Shown here one piece after another: positions 12,150 to 23,789 of a stretch of 64,000 bases of DNA (position 1 is its first letter; each line of letters starts with the position of its first letter). This DNA is from Paragonimus westermani (Eukaryota; Platyhelminthes; Trematoda; Plagiorchiida; Troglotrematidae): contig QNGE01001306.1 of the NCBI GenBank assembly GCA_008508345.1, forward strand, positions 89,811-153,810, read 5' to 3'. The notes beneath the pieces were generated by a model. The model did not search any database. It was not told where the DNA came from and saw only the letters and a program-made list of their open reading frames with translations. The position numbers were made by a program, and so were the translations under genes.

Positions 12150-13790
12150 GAATTGCTGAAGAACACTTTGTGAATAGACTTGTAGCCTCGTCAACTCGTC
12201 TAGGCGTTCACTTAGGTAGTCAACGCTTTTCACACTTGTGCCGTACCCATGAGTACAACGAATCGGGCTGTTGTTTTGTCCCAGCAATGCTCCACGAAGT
12301 TGTAAGATAAAAACTAAACAGGCATGGTCAGTGAAGGAAAGGAACAGACAAAGTATATGCAAGCAACAACGGCTGAATTTCCCGAAACAACACAGTTAAA
12401 ATGGTTGCAGATAAAGCCTAGCCATTGACTGCACCACAGCGTCATGTCAGAGAGTTTCCCAGAAGCTTTCTGGATGATGGCAAACTTTTCAACCAGGTAG
12501 ACAGCATCTACCAACTTTGATTAGCGGAAAGGTCAAGGCCTTCATAGATATTGACCATGCTATCTGCTTTGTTTTTCTTCTAGCCGTCAGCAGCCAAGCT
12601 GTACAGTGTGCGGAATGATATGCTCTGAGTCAAGGTGATTACTCTAAAATGAACGTCAGTGTTTAATAGACTGATGCCACCAATAGCTGACGGCGGTATA
12701 ATCAGTTGTCATTCGTGGCTGAGTTGTATAGGGTGGTCTCCACGTGGTGTATTGACGTTGTTCGTGCCGAAGTGCACTATTTGATATACAAAGTCGGCGA
12801 GATGCAAATAAATGTAACAGCGGATCGCCATAATCAGTGCAACGCTAACAGACATCCAAAATACCAACCAGGGGCAAACAAATGCAACGATATCGGCGCC
12901 AGAGTGTTTATTTTGTCTTGGATCAAAGAAGGCATCGTAGAAAGTGTTCCCTATAGTAAGCCAACTATTTTCTGTTGAGGCGTATGTAAATATTACAACC
13001 AAACAATGTCTTTCTGGCTTCTGTCGGAAAACTTTGACTGAAGAACTAAGTCTCATTTAGTAGGATCCATTCGAGCAGGCTCTGCTCTGCCCTATGGCTC
13101 ACTGCAATCCTCAACGCAGTCTAGCAGTGAGATTCGGCACTGTCGTCACCAGAGACCCAGAGAAAGAACCGCTGACCCATCTGATTGTCTAATGGCGAAT
13201 TCAAGTGAAGGGGAGTGATAAGATCTTGAAAGTCTGTTTTGGAGACACAGTGCACATCCGTTTGCAGACTCAAGAGGGTTATGGCTAGAGCAGCCTGCTG
13301 ACCTTTGTGCCAAAGAGTGTGGACGTTGAAAGCATCAATGTTCACCAGTTTACTTGACTGAGACAAGAGGCACTTAATAACGAAAAAGGAAGATGTTAAA
13401 AATAAGTGGAATAAACAAAGAAAACTTCTGATACTTTTCGGTCGTTCATGCCACAGAAATAGTCTGATTTTAAGAAACCTCACTCGGAGATCCTGACTCA
13501 ACAGATTAACCTCTGAGTGTACAATATACAGTGTTTTCTTGCGGAACCCTACCCAAAACCAACGACTAAACAGTTTCATCCACTTGACAATGATAGGCTT
13601 GCCTTGCCTGAGAGCGCGATGAATATGACGGTACTGTCAGATTCTGAGTACGCCTCATGGATGCGTTCGAATCTATATCAGGTTGCTGAATGATACCGAA
13701 AGTCTTTCCACCGTATTGGATGGTACGCCTGCGGTCACAATCAACCGTTGGGTGATTGGGGTGATGTTTGTTCGAAAGCACCTTTTCTAA
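12150..13790 (-). mobile_element. RTE-type LINE fragment, endonuclease region
   Basis: On the minus strand, 13579 to 12700 translates into the apurinic-type endonuclease of flatworm RTE elements: NIDAFNVHTLWHKGQQAAL, then DVHCVSKTDFQD (family: VCCVSETRIQD), LWVSGDD, and further on a TTWRPP...DYTAVSYWW block (family ATWRPP...IDHIAVSYRW) in another frame. At least three frame changes and several stops are needed, so it is dead. The catalytic E of the SET motif reads K. Downstream to about 12150 there is a weakly similar linker; the RT domain is not present. 13566-13790 (-) may be the element's N-terminal part. Confidence 0.7.
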
Positions 13791-14224
13791 CACTCCTCGT
13801 GCTTAGTAGGGAGATAGAAGTACCACAACTACAAAATTAGTTTTGCTGCATGCTCTCAGGGTCCTATCTCAACATCCGTGAACTCCTACGTGGCCAGTAT
13901 TGCTACCGTTATTCTTCTGACTTTTCCCCTTTGACGTATGTGACAAGGATTCACATAGAAGACCCAAAGTCCTAGTCAGAATAACGCGAACCTCGCCACC
14001 AAGTGAGTTCATCGGAAGAGGTCAGGTAATGTGGCGAGGTAGGTCATGGCCTTGCTTATTGTTACCACGCAAGACGCCAGAAATATCGGGATGAATAGAC
14101 ATCCGACAGAGCTTTGCGAGCATCCATAAGCAACGCTGCTAAAGCGCACTAGGGAGCCAGGAGAAAAGTGACTCAAAAAACTAATGAGTGGTGAGTAATC
14201 TGGCGACTGAAAGCCATCCCTATC

Positions 14225-14640
14225 GCTGATGCGTTTCTTGGAATATTCGACGGACTATCAAGGGACGAAGCCTTATTTCGTCAATCACTTTTACAGCGTC
14301 TCCTAACTTTCGTTCGCGGCACCTTGGCCTTATATGAGGAGATGCCTCTTTGGAAACTATCGGACCTTATCAATCAAATCATCAGTGATTTCAGAGCTAC
14401 GCAGGCAAGATGAGTTGCCTCGACACCTATCGTCAAATCACGTTTCTAACTAGTAAACTGGGAAAGTTTGGACTGAACTATCGATCACTGAGCTGTAATC
14501 ATAGCCGCCATCAGACTAAGCGCTCTCTCGCACGATTATCGCACCACTTTATTGATGATTATTATAAATTGTATTGGCATTATGCAGAGTTAGGCATCGA
14601 AGTGCTCCACCATGCCGACTTTTAGCACACCATTTACCTT
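14225..14640 (+). pseudogene. Gypsy-1 gag remnant
   Basis: The frame at about 14245-14400 reads DGLSRDEALFRQSLLQRLL and then LYEEMPLWKLSDL, matching the end of Gypsy capsid (family: DEALLRELWLQRLP...LD.LA..AD.I). The nucleocapsid tail follows near 14570-14630 (LYWHYAELGIEVLHHADF, family CWYHRRFGDKARRC..PC) with its cysteines largely lost. Multiple stops. Confidence 0.65.
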
Positions 14641-14659
14641 TGGACCACTATCTTTCAGT

Positions 14660-15060
14660 CGGTAATGGCGAGAACTGCACCTGGCACTTTACCATCTTGC
14701 TGCTCTCTGCTACTAACAGAACACATTATGAATCAGATATTTTTGACAGATTGTGGAGCCAAGGTCATTATCACGCCACCTACATCACGAAACAAGATGC
14801 AAATCGAATAGAATCTTATTCTGACTGCCGCCAATAATAGGATGACCAGTAGAAAAATCCATGACTGTTAAAGTTGATCTCCAACGTTTATTCCTGCTGA
14901 TATTCATAATCGTTAACATTCCTAGATTTAGTATCGGTGTTGATACTCTTGCATTTCAGGTTGCTATCATGGCTGAAAAACTACCGTTTGTTTGGTGTTT
15001 TCACCAACCTGGTAAACAATGACTTTCAAGCCTCGGATCTGATGATTAACCCCTTTCATT
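14660..15060 (+). pseudogene. Gypsy-1 aspartic protease remnant
   Basis: Frames at 14700-14840 give FLTDCGAKVIITPPTSRNK and then LILTAANN, aligning to the family FLVDTGAEVSVLPP...LTLTAAN. The catalytic triad DTG reads DCG at 14749-14757. The region after it (VKVDLQRLFLLIFIIVNI, about 14865-14920) matches the hydrophobic second half. Frameshifted and non-functional. Confidence 0.65.
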
Positions 15061-15089
15061 TTCTACTAAGCCAACAAGATCATGACAGC

Positions 15090-16005
15090 AAACATTAAAA
15101 ACAGATTAAAAGTATTTGCAAGACCAAACACTCGAGCATTCCACTTTAAAGAATGGTCCGCCAATGTAATTACGCCAAGATATCTGTACTCCGAAGAGCT
15201 GCAATAGGGGAAGTACGAGTTTCCATCTACGTGGCCAACTTGGGAGCATTCGACAATCAGAGTGATTACGCATCATCACCGCAATATAATGCCTCAGGAG
15301 GAAAAGGGTTGGCGATAGACTGATGTCCATGAAGACTTCAAAGCATCCCTCCATTGGAAGCAGGTCTTTTCCCCAAGTGAATATTGACCGTGCCTATAAT
15401 CGTGTTCCTGTCAAACCTGACGATCTATTTGGAAGAATTACAATCACAGACTCATTAGGTCTTTTTGAGTTTACTCGTATGTCATTTAGTTTGCGAAACT
15501 CAGTTAAAACTTCCCAACTGCTTATTAGTCAGGTAGTTAACGATCTAGATTTTGTTTTTGCGTATCTCGGTTACATAATAGGTTTTAATCACACGTGAAT
15601 CACCTCCAGTTGAGTTTCGAACTTTTGCACGATCACAGTATAGCCTGACAACATACCAAATTTCCTTTTGGACACTTAAGAACAAAATTGTTGACTCCAA
15701 TGATATCATCACATCACTTGACAGGGTGAGAACACTTATTGACCTCCACCCTCCACCCTCACCTTTCACGAGGCTAATTAACCAGCTTCTGAGACTTGTA
15801 AATTTTTACCGACGATCCGCTGCTGATGCTTGTACTAGTACTTTGCCGTCAATCAACATTTTGTACTTGAAGGATAATAAGTCGGTGCTGAATGAGCAAT
15901 CAAAAGAAGCCTTCGATCATATCATGAACACTGTTGCTAATTTCACCGTTCTAGGTCTAGTCTACATTCAAGTTGAAACAGATGAAAACACCTGCTACTG
16001 ATCAG
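15090..16005 (+). pseudogene. Gypsy-1 reverse transcriptase remnant
   Basis: 15323-15598 is open and contains NIDRAYNRVPVKPDDLFGRI, then LGLFEFTRMSFSLRNSVKT, typical Gypsy RT. The YIDD box reads YLGY (about 15562-15573), so both aspartates are lost. 15726-16001 continues with DLHPPPSPFTRLINQLLRLV and NFYRR, the RT connection. Upstream 15100-15310 holds the RT N-terminus in other frames. Confidence 0.8.
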
Positions 16006-16447
16006 GCGTCTAGAATATTTATGCCGGGACGTCACAGAAATGGAGCCAGAGCTGCGACTATCCCACCTGTGAGAGTGATTTACGGATTTTCATTAATCTG
16101 TCTTCCAGACTTAACAGCCTGTTCTGATTATCCAAACATTTTGCATGGGTGAGAAATTAAACACAAAAACCTTCGTGTAATTCAAATAGTGGCCAGTGTA
16201 TATGATACTCACCTTACGACTTTATCGGACTACCGGTCAGAGAGGTTACTATCATGACAGACAGGCAGAGGTAAGTGCAATTTTAGCTAACAGAACATGC
16301 TTGATTACATTGGGGAGAAAAAACAGGTAAAATGAGGACTAAGCCATCAGACCTTTCAGACAGATGGCCGGTAAGCGATGTTTAGAAAGAAGAGAATAGA
16401 CACCACCATTATTACTGATGAGTAGTCGGGGATTTGGTTTATTTTCT

Positions 16448-16642
16448 AGTGGACCATCACTCACATTTGAGCGCAGCCTTCGCATTCAGATAGACTTTCC
16501 AGCCAGCCTCTTTCGAAAAGAAGCACTAGACTCGAGTTTCTCTCTCAGAGCTCGTCAGTAGTGCATATCCTTGCCACGGCCGGTATTTGAACTCCGGACA
16601 TTCCAATCATGAGGCAACCGTGTTAACCACTGCGCCATTGAC
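16448..16642 (-). mobile_element. tRNA-derived SINE copy
   Basis: Read on the minus strand it starts with GGCGCAGTGGTTAACACGG (A-box), then GGAGTTCAAATACCGGCC (B-box), then the unrelated body GCAAGGATATGCACTACTG, CGAGTCTAGTGCTTCTTTTC, and ends near GTGAGTGATGGTCCACTAG. The head is a tRNA-like pol III promoter. Confidence 0.75.
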
Positions 16643-16749
16643 CTCATATTAGGCACTACCGAATTATCAAATCTGAACGCTCAACCACTCTGGCTTGTGA
16701 GCAATGATCAGGTTGCCGATCGTCTCGAGAGGAGACACAGTTACTGTCT

Positions 16750-16950
16750 GTTAACTCCAATCGATAACCCCGCGGTCGCCTCATGCTTGGAATATCCGGA
16801 GTTCAAATCCCGACCGTGGCAAGGATATGCACTACTGATGAGCTCTAATGAGAGCGAAACTCGCGTCTAGTGCTTCTTTTCGAAAGAGGCTGGCTGGAAA
16901 GTCTATCTGAATGCGGAGGCTGCGAGCAAATGTGAGTGATGGTCAACTAG
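16750..16950 (+). mobile_element. tRNA-derived SINE copy, opposite orientation
   Basis: Same family as 16448-16642 but on the + strand, with B-box GGAGTTCAAATCCCGACC and the full body through GTGAGTGATGGTCAACTAG. The A-box part is worn. With its neighbour it forms an inverted pair about 110 bp apart, able to fold into a long hairpin. Confidence 0.75.
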
Positions 16951-17484
16951 AAAACCACCATGATTATTCACATTTTGACAATAAATACGTGTAGTTAATT
17001 CTAATTTAAGTTCAGCTCGGGAATGTTTAAGTATTGATATTATGTAGAACTCTTCTACTTCAGTTACAAACGCAAACCTTCTTACCCTGAGATCAACAAA
17101 ACAGCACATTTATACAGGTGTACGATCACGGGCTTATTTGGCCGGCATCTTCAAGCACCAGCTAACCGAATGAGAACTTCTGTAATTATACGTTACCTAG
17201 CAAAAATGTAAACAATGAAGGAGTCATAAACGATGTACGTAGGAACAAACCACGTATAATCCTAATCAATACTCTCTGCATATACGAACTTTTGAAATAC
17301 CGCTGTTGGACCCGTTCTATATCACCGTGTCGAAGGAGTATCACAGCCACTTAGGTTCTTCTCACGGAAACCACAGTAAACTGATACGCGTTGTAGCACA
17401 TTTGGTGATGAGTTGTTACCATTCTGTTTGCCGTTGAGTATTCTCAACATTTAGTGAAAGGTGGAAGTTATTCTATATGACTGG

Positions 17485-18080
17485 CTTGCAAACCATTAGT
17501 AGACACATTGTCTACGAACTCTAGAAAGTATTGTCCTGTAAAACTCTTCAGATAGATACTGCTTCCCAATATTCGACTGACATCCCTTTCACATCTACTC
17601 CACTCAGTTTGGTAGAAAACGCATTGTCCAGACACGACCTTAACAGCGTTCACGCAACTGCTACAGTCAACCTAGCTGCGGTGGCTGAGGCACAGAAGGA
17701 TGACTCAGAAGTATTAAAACATTAGCGATGGTCCGCCTTGTAGATAGTTCTCTTCCACCACTCCCCCCGTGCTGTTGTTTGTGATGCTTCCCAAAATCTT
17801 CGCATACTATTCGTACCACCAAATCCATCGGAAACTCTTCACCGAACCCTTTATAGCGCTCCTCACAACTTATCATATCCTTGCGTACGCACCTTTGAGA
17901 AACTGATCCGTGGTCATCTTGTATGGCTCGGTGATGACACCGACGTTCATGATTGGACGAGGACCTCTATTCCGTGTCTGGGTTGCACTGTAGCCGGTCG
18001 TACAATCAACCTAATTCACAGTTTTAGTGGTATTCACACTGATTTTGTTAGCCCATTACCATTCTCACGAAATTAAGTCC
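17485..18080 (+). pseudogene. Gypsy-1 RNase H tail and integrase N-terminus remnant
   Basis: 17531-17725 reads QIDTASQYSTDIPF then VENALSRHDLNSV, equal to the family QLDYISQFTTDI...VADALSR. After a frame change, 17780-18070 reads VVCDASQNLR, LYSAPHNLSYPCVRTFEKLI, and DVHDWTRTSIPCLGC, the H2C2 zinc-binding region of integrase with one H and one C lost. It ends with HTDFVSPLPF, the start of the catalytic core with its first aspartate. Nothing of the core remains after about 18080. Confidence 0.75.
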
Positions 18081-18106
18081 ATGTTCGCGTGTAATAACTA
18101 GCACCA

Positions 18107-18195
18107 GTATTGCGTATCCTTACCACGGTCGGAATTGTAACCTCGGCCATCCTTTCACGATGTAACATGTTGACCACTACACCATAACCCCCAAC
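18107..18195 (-). mobile_element. tRNA-derived SINE, 5' part
   Basis: On the minus strand it shows GGTGTAGTGGTCAACATG (A-box), a B-box-like GAGGTTACAATTCCGACCG, then GTGGTAAGGATACGCAATAC. The body is missing, so it is a 3'-truncated copy at the end of Gypsy-1. Confidence 0.6.
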
Positions 18196-18199
18196 TTGA

Positions 18200-19445
18200 G
18201 CACGAACGAATTATCCTGCCGGAATGCTCAGCGACTTTTGTTTAAGGCTATTCTTCTTGATAAGACAGACACCCACTGCTTATTAACTTAAGTCAATTGC
18301 ATTAGGACTTCTAGGTTAGGTCAAAGGCTCCGATTATGATAAATGGCTCCATGATCCACTCATCAAATTTGACCGCCTAAAAACATAATCCCTCACATTT
18401 ATCCTATCAACCTCAGATGCATAAACGTTGCTGTTACGTCGGCTGTCCATATGCTGATTGTACTGATTTCGCCGCATAGCAAGTGAGGTGAACGAGTGGT
18501 CATTTCCCCCCTTTATAATGAAAACAAAAGGTGATATTTTTGTTTTGGGTGTTCAACTACTGAACAACGGTTTAGTAGTGAGAGCTGAAACTAATGTCAT
18601 TTGTCCGTTTATGTGACCAGTCTCAGCGTGATTGCTGTGACGGCGAAGTTGAACGCAAAATATAAGCCTCACACCTGTGCCATTACCCTTGAGAAATTTG
18701 ACAGCGCAATTTCTCGCTTGATCACGGAACGTGACTGTGAATCACCTGTAATTAATTCACATACGATCAGTCACTGTATCGACAGCTTAATGTTAAACAT
18801 CACTCAGACGTTGGGAATGGTCGTTTGTAATTGATTGCCAGGCGTTCTCGTGTAGAGACGTTTCCGATTCTGTCTGATTAAAAGGATATAACGCCCCTAT
18901 ACCTTCATTCGTCAATGTTTCCGGCAAGTTCAGCAACAAACACAGCGAGAAGTGAGTAAATGACGATAAACTCTGTCAACAAACACTACCTTATGTTTGA
19001 TGTAGTACTTGACCAAAATTCGATGAAAATGTTTATGGTATTAGTGTTGTCTGCGTTATCCAGTAATTTGAGAACGATACGGTGACGTAGCTTAACATGC
19101 ATGGAGCATTAAATACAGTTTCGACGAACATGAAGTTAGTTGTTTGAGTGCAATTTCGAATGTCGTTTAAACATATACCCGGACAGAATAGTGTGGTGTT
19201 TTCAGTTATTTATAAGCCCACACGTTGCCAGATCATAATAGAAAAGTTACTGCTCAAAATATCCGTGGGTACTGTGCAATTTCCCCACCCCATGATTTGT
19301 CACGGCTTCAAACAGAATACCGTTTGAAACACTGATTTCCCTTTATCACTTTTTCAGAGGGGAAAGAAAATATAGTTGTAAGATATCCGCACCAAATTGA
19401 GTACGAATTAAGTTGAACAGTTTGAGCGTCGCGTTTAACGTTTTA
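18200..19445. other. No gene seen
   Basis: Only short ORFs without recognisable family; no clear repeats. Confidence 0.4.
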
Positions 19446-19500
19446 TTGATGAACAGATTGAGAATAACAAGCCTTCACGAGCAAGTTGTAATAATCTACG

Positions 19501-19529
19501 TTTCAGCCACCTCGAGTGACCTTCCTCAG
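19501..19529 (-). ncRNA. Hammerhead-ribozyme-like core, left arm
   Basis: Minus-strand counterpart of the right-arm motif: CTGAGGA, a stem closed by CACTCGAGGTGG, and GAAAC. Both boxes survive in both arms although flanking positions differ. Tentative for the same reasons. Confidence 0.35.
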
Positions 19530-19538
19530 GCCTTCCTC

Positions 19539-19567
19539 CTGAGGAAGACCACCCGAGGTGGTTGAAA
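19539..19567 (+). ncRNA. Hammerhead-ribozyme-like core, right arm
   Basis: The core boxes CTGAGGA (fits CUGANGA) and GAAA enclose a helix ACCACC/GGTGGT with a CGA loop, as stem II of a hammerhead would. Small hammerheads are established in PLE terminal repeats. Stems I and III and the cleavage site could not be fixed by eye, so activity is not claimed. Confidence 0.35.
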
Positions 19568-19759
19568 AGTAGAGTATTACAACTTGATCGTAACGTTGTG
19601 TTATTCTCAGTCTGTTTATCAGGAAAGAAGGCATATTGCGATAGGCTGGCAATCCATTTATTCCCATCAATCGTAAACTTACAACCTGCCGATGTTGTGC
19701 ATCGTACAGATTAGGAGAAACAGGAATTAGACATGCTTACAACCACACCAAGTAATATG

Positions 19760-20260
19760 TAATCACGACCATGGTAACCTGATAGGAAACCTCAATAACT
19801 CTTGTGCACATAACGTCGACTGGTAAGTTCGGATAAGCGTCGCTGCGTTGAAAGCCAGTAACTCTGGGTTTCGATTATGAAACATTATCTTGAATGGACT
19901 TACTGGGCCAAATTGGTGACTTGTTGTCATGAGGTGTTTAGTAATGGAAGATGTTGGATTTCGCGCAGTCAGTTCATCAAGTTGACGCTGGTGCGTCATC
20001 ATTTGTTACAACTACTTCGGGATGTGTTCGGCGACTCTCTGTGATAGTATTTGATCTGTTCTGCTTATGTGAAGGTCACTGCAACTGCAAGTGAATTGGC
20101 ACACAACACGGGAGACAGGGGATTTGGACAGGCTACTTCTGTGATTCCGGAGGACTATATGGTTTATATAACCAAGACGTTTTAAGTTCGCAACTGTTGA
20201 GTGTAAGCGAAACGTTGATATATCGTAATATTTGTCCTTTTGTGTTCTGAAGAATGTCAT
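19760..20260 (-). mobile_element. PLE 3' part with GIY-YIG endonuclease
   Basis: On the minus strand 20260-20012 reads RVVCQFTCSCSDLHISRTDQ, then LSQRVAEHIPK, the GIY-YIG region of a Penelope-like element (family: VVYKFTCSCGASYIGRT...RVAEHIP). The Y-I-G-R motif reads HISR, so the endonuclease is inactive. 20002-19763 continues with SSITKHLMTTSHQF and FKIMFHNRNPELLAF, the conserved C-terminus ending near FPIRLPW. The RT is not recognisable upstream. Confidence 0.75.
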
Positions 20261-20269
20261 TTGTTCTGC

Positions 20270-23200
20270 CTACAGAAAACTGTCGATGAAGCTGGCACGA
20301 CTACTCAATGTAATACTGATTGATTGGGTAACTACCAAAAAAGGGTGCACAAGTGAACGGTCTTGTTTATCGGGTGCAGACAGAAGTTGTATAGAATGTC
20401 GGTTTGTTTGAGAAGTACACGAATCTCGTTTATCGAAAACCCACCGGAAGCAACAACTCGGAATGAGCGTTCTTCTTTCATACAATTTGTGAGCAAACAA
20501 AAACAACAGCCTGTTTTATGTATGCCAAAGAATACTGGGGATAGCATTCTATCAAAATGAACAACAGTTTGATAAGGCGCCAGCACACTACTTCGTTTCA
20601 CTAGGGTTTGTAAAGTCTGATCAAGGCATAGTAAAGCGTAGGTGCACACGTACTTCAGAATTTCACCCTTCTTGGCAATTGTTATGAAGTCACTTTCCTT
20701 GCAGTTCATTGTTGTTTGTTTTCATCTGAATGTGCATGACACAGGCCACCCTAAGTTTTATTGGTCTACACCAATTTAATGGTCACCTTTTACCGGTTGT
20801 TTAGGCTAAGTTCAAGTGAGCGTGTGATATGTCTGGTATGTTATGACGGGCTCCAATGCAGCTCGGTTCATATTATCATCTTCTCAGTTACAGTCATAAC
20901 ATCGTTTCCGTGAAGCTGAAAACATTTACTGATGTTTCGTTTGCGAACCATTCAATTGAAATCCTGACGCACACAAGTTTCCTTCCAAGAAAAGTGTCAA
21001 TAAAAGAGAGTTCATTATTATCTGTCTGACTTCTTATCGGAAAACATTCTGACCATATATATCTTGGCTGCCACTGAACTAAATAAGTTGGGAGAGAGAC
21101 AACAAGAGCAAGCCAGTAACACATTTGAATTTCCTTTATACAGAGAAAGACTATAGTTGTCTGATCCTCAAAGTCTCACTGAACACAAGTGAATAAGAGT
21201 TTGCATCATGAACAAGCACATTGACGATGATGTGACTGTTTTCCCGTTTATCTGTCATACTGCATGAATTTGTGGTCGACGAAGAATCCGGACTTTCAAA
21301 ACAATGCAGCAGTCCTTGAGTAACTGTACTGAGTACACTTTTTTTATCACCTTCAACTACACAGCCGAACAGAAATATTTCGGCTGAATTTTTCGGCCAT
21401 TTTGGGTATTTAACAGATGGTAATGACCTTTAGGTTTTAACTAACAGAATCATCAGGTTCTCTGATGCAGCTGATGTCCTCTCTCATGGTTTCTTTCTCG
21501 GATATCCCAGTAGAGAGGTTTTCTATACATTTCCTAAAGGCACTTACATGAACTGTAATTTTTAAACGACCTCTTGACTGATTGCTGTGTGCCAAGTAAT
21601 GGAATTTAATCCCTGATTCACTGCTGTAAACGTCTACATTGACAGATTTTGTGGAAAAGGTATACACAACGTATAGCAGAGGTCCACATTTCCGTCTACA
21701 TATGAGCAAAACAGAGGCTTTGATACCAAGAATTAAACCGAAAGATAAATGCAAACAGCCACTGTGTTCCACTTGAAAACGCTTGTGATAGATGGAAGAA
21801 TGTATACAATGCATGATAACCTGAGAATATTATCGAATCGGATTATTGAGAGACAGTCACTAAAAGCAGTAGTTGGGGTCACTAAGCCATTAATAAGCAC
21901 GGCAGAATGAAGGTCAAAAATGTGGAAAATAATGAAATTTATTTCTAGACTTTGAAAATTTCTCTTTTTTCTGGCCTTGCAAAATTTTCCTCCAGAGAAG
22001 AGGTGATTGTGCATGAAAGTATAGGATCTCTTAACAAGTTAAGCTATCAGCCAAGTTCAGAATTTTCTCGGGAACATGTGTATATGTACTTACCATATGC
22101 ATCAATCAAACGAACACAGAATAAAAGACAGCTGCCGTGACTAGTGATTTTTTCAAGTTAGTGTTGAAGCAAATTCAGTTCACCTTGATATTTGAAGGAT
22201 TGCCAAATATTAGGGAACTAGAAAAGTGGTAAAATAACAGGATGCCGTTTACGTGTTCCCTTTTAACGTGACTAATCCAAAATTTGACTTAAATTTCCAA
22301 GATTTTTTTATTTGTAGTTTTGCCCTATTGTTGCGCTGTACATTAAAGTTTACTAACAAGTTCCGTTACTCATTGTGGGATAAGTGGTACTTTATTACGT
22401 GGTGTTTTAATTACGCTTTGTTCCAACGTTATTTCTGAATTGTGAGAACTCGGTGTTTCTTTTTATAGTGTTTTCTTCTGGTTGGCAGTAACTCCATTCA
22501 AACCCAACAGTGCTAAAATTTAGTAGAAGTCCACTGGGGCAACAAGCATCTACGGTCGTTAGCGTTAGATACTATCTACACAGAACAACATAAAGAACAA
22601 CGTGTGCCAGAAATGGTACCATTTCAAGTGCGCTGACCTCAGAGTAGACCAGTACAGATAGCTGGCATCTGCTAATATCCCTTTTCACTGCACCAGCTGT
22701 AGTTATAACGATAGCTGAGGCACCGCTTTAGGCCCGATTTTTGCACCGCGAAAACTCGTAGATGAAAATGCGGTGCTCTTCTCAGTTTCATGTCCCCTTT
22801 TATTGCTTTTCTATAGTTTGGGGTGAACGACTGGCAACGTACTTCATCTGAAATGAAGTTACAACTAGATTCCCTAAACGAGTGCCCGGCTATTGCTCTC
22901 TAAGATATTACAATCACCAAGAAGGCAGTTACCTTGTTCACGCACACATAGAAGAGGCTATGATAAAAATGACGGAGAACAAGGACGGTTGTTTTGTGTG
23001 GCTGATTCCTCACAACATCATCAACTGAGCTAGTTAAGCCAGTATTTGCAACTGCTTTTGCCTTTGATGTCAATAACTTCGTATTCACGAGTGGGTTACG
23101 TTGTATATCGACCGAAAAGTCACTTCATCTTCGGACAACCTTACCTACTATGCTCAATCCATAGAGAGTGAATAGAAACGCGCGTGCTTTCGATGTTCAC

Positions 23201-23680
23201 CAACGCAAAAGACATATCGTTATTGCTGTTTGCAATACGGGAAGAGGCGTGGTCAGCAGGCAAAGACAAAACGCAGATCAAGGTTTACTTTAAACTACAG
23301 GTGAAGACTAAATGTGTGGTTTCTGTCCCCGCAACGTCCACTCGGGTACCTGCGCCCACAGTGGAAGGCAAGAGTGAGTTCCTGTAGACGTGATTCCTAC
23401 GACTGACCTTCTGGGCATAAACGCAAGTGTTGAGGACACAGAGGTCGTTCCAAAATCATCTACCGTGTTACCTGCCTCAAAGCCTACTAAACTACAGCGC
23501 ACAACATTCGTCCTCCGAAGAATTCAGAACTGCAGAAACCTGTTAATGTATTCTCTTATGAATCAATAGGCATTTCTTTGGCCCACTGCATTGGGTATTT
23601 CTGTAAAGTGGTCTCGGAATACCACACACACTACGTTCTGTAGGGTTTCGTCCTAAACCGGATCCATCCCAGCTACCGGC
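20270..23680. other. No assignable gene
   Basis: The longest open stretch is 20332-20709 (-), 125 codons, rich in cysteine and without recognised similarity. It lies upstream of the PLE remnant on the same strand but does not show PLE RT motifs. 23184-23500 contains proline- and threonine-rich short ORFs of unknown nature. Confidence 0.3.
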
Positions 23681-23789
23681 CTAAGTCCTCTTCTCGGTTT
23701 TGGAAGAATGCGAGGTTTTGTTATCTTCGTGAATCACAATCTCCTGACATCTACGGTCATCGGCAACTTTCAGTCCTCTGACAAAAGGA

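Larger units (their letters stand above)
16006..17480. other. Block interrupting Gypsy-1 between RT and RNase H end
   Basis: Gypsy similarity fades after about 16005 and resumes at about 17488 (KPLVDTLSTNSRKYCPVK, the FTDHKPL-to-connection region). The block contains two SINEs in opposite orientation (16448-16642 and 16750-16950). The rest is unassigned and may include unrecognisable RNase H remains. Confidence 0.6.
14220..18080 (+). mobile_element. Ty3/Gypsy retrotransposon, decayed (Gypsy-1)
   Basis: Gag, protease, RT and integrase follow in Gypsy order on the + strand, each in several frames. A foreign block (about 16006-17480) splits the RNase H region. No LTR pair could be found at the edges. 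The sequence type (RIIRPSD-like, GLFEF, VNFYRR, DALSR and HPG blocks) is clearly different from the second Gypsy element at 51-54.8 kb. Confidence 0.8.
19446..19621. repeat. Fold-back of inverted PLE terminal repeats
   Basis: Left arm 19446-19530 and right arm 19537-19621 are reverse complements with about a dozen mismatches over roughly 80 bp, separated by six bases. It lies about 140 bp beyond the 3' end of the PLE coding remnant at 19760-20260 (-), so I read it as that element's terminal repeat in inverted duplicate. It could fold into an almost perfect 80-bp hairpin. Confidence 0.7.

Noticed and set aside
16600..16642. True tRNA gene
   Set aside because: The A- and B-box-like sequences belong to a SINE head; no cloverleaf with an acceptor stem could be drawn.
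14220..18080. LTR pair bounding Gypsy-1
   Set aside because: I compared the flanks by eye and found no matching direct repeats; likely lost or outside recognisable range.
20332..20709. 125-codon minus-strand ORF as a gene
   Set aside because: No recognisable motif, and chance ORFs of this length are plausible in 64 kb; kept only as a remark.
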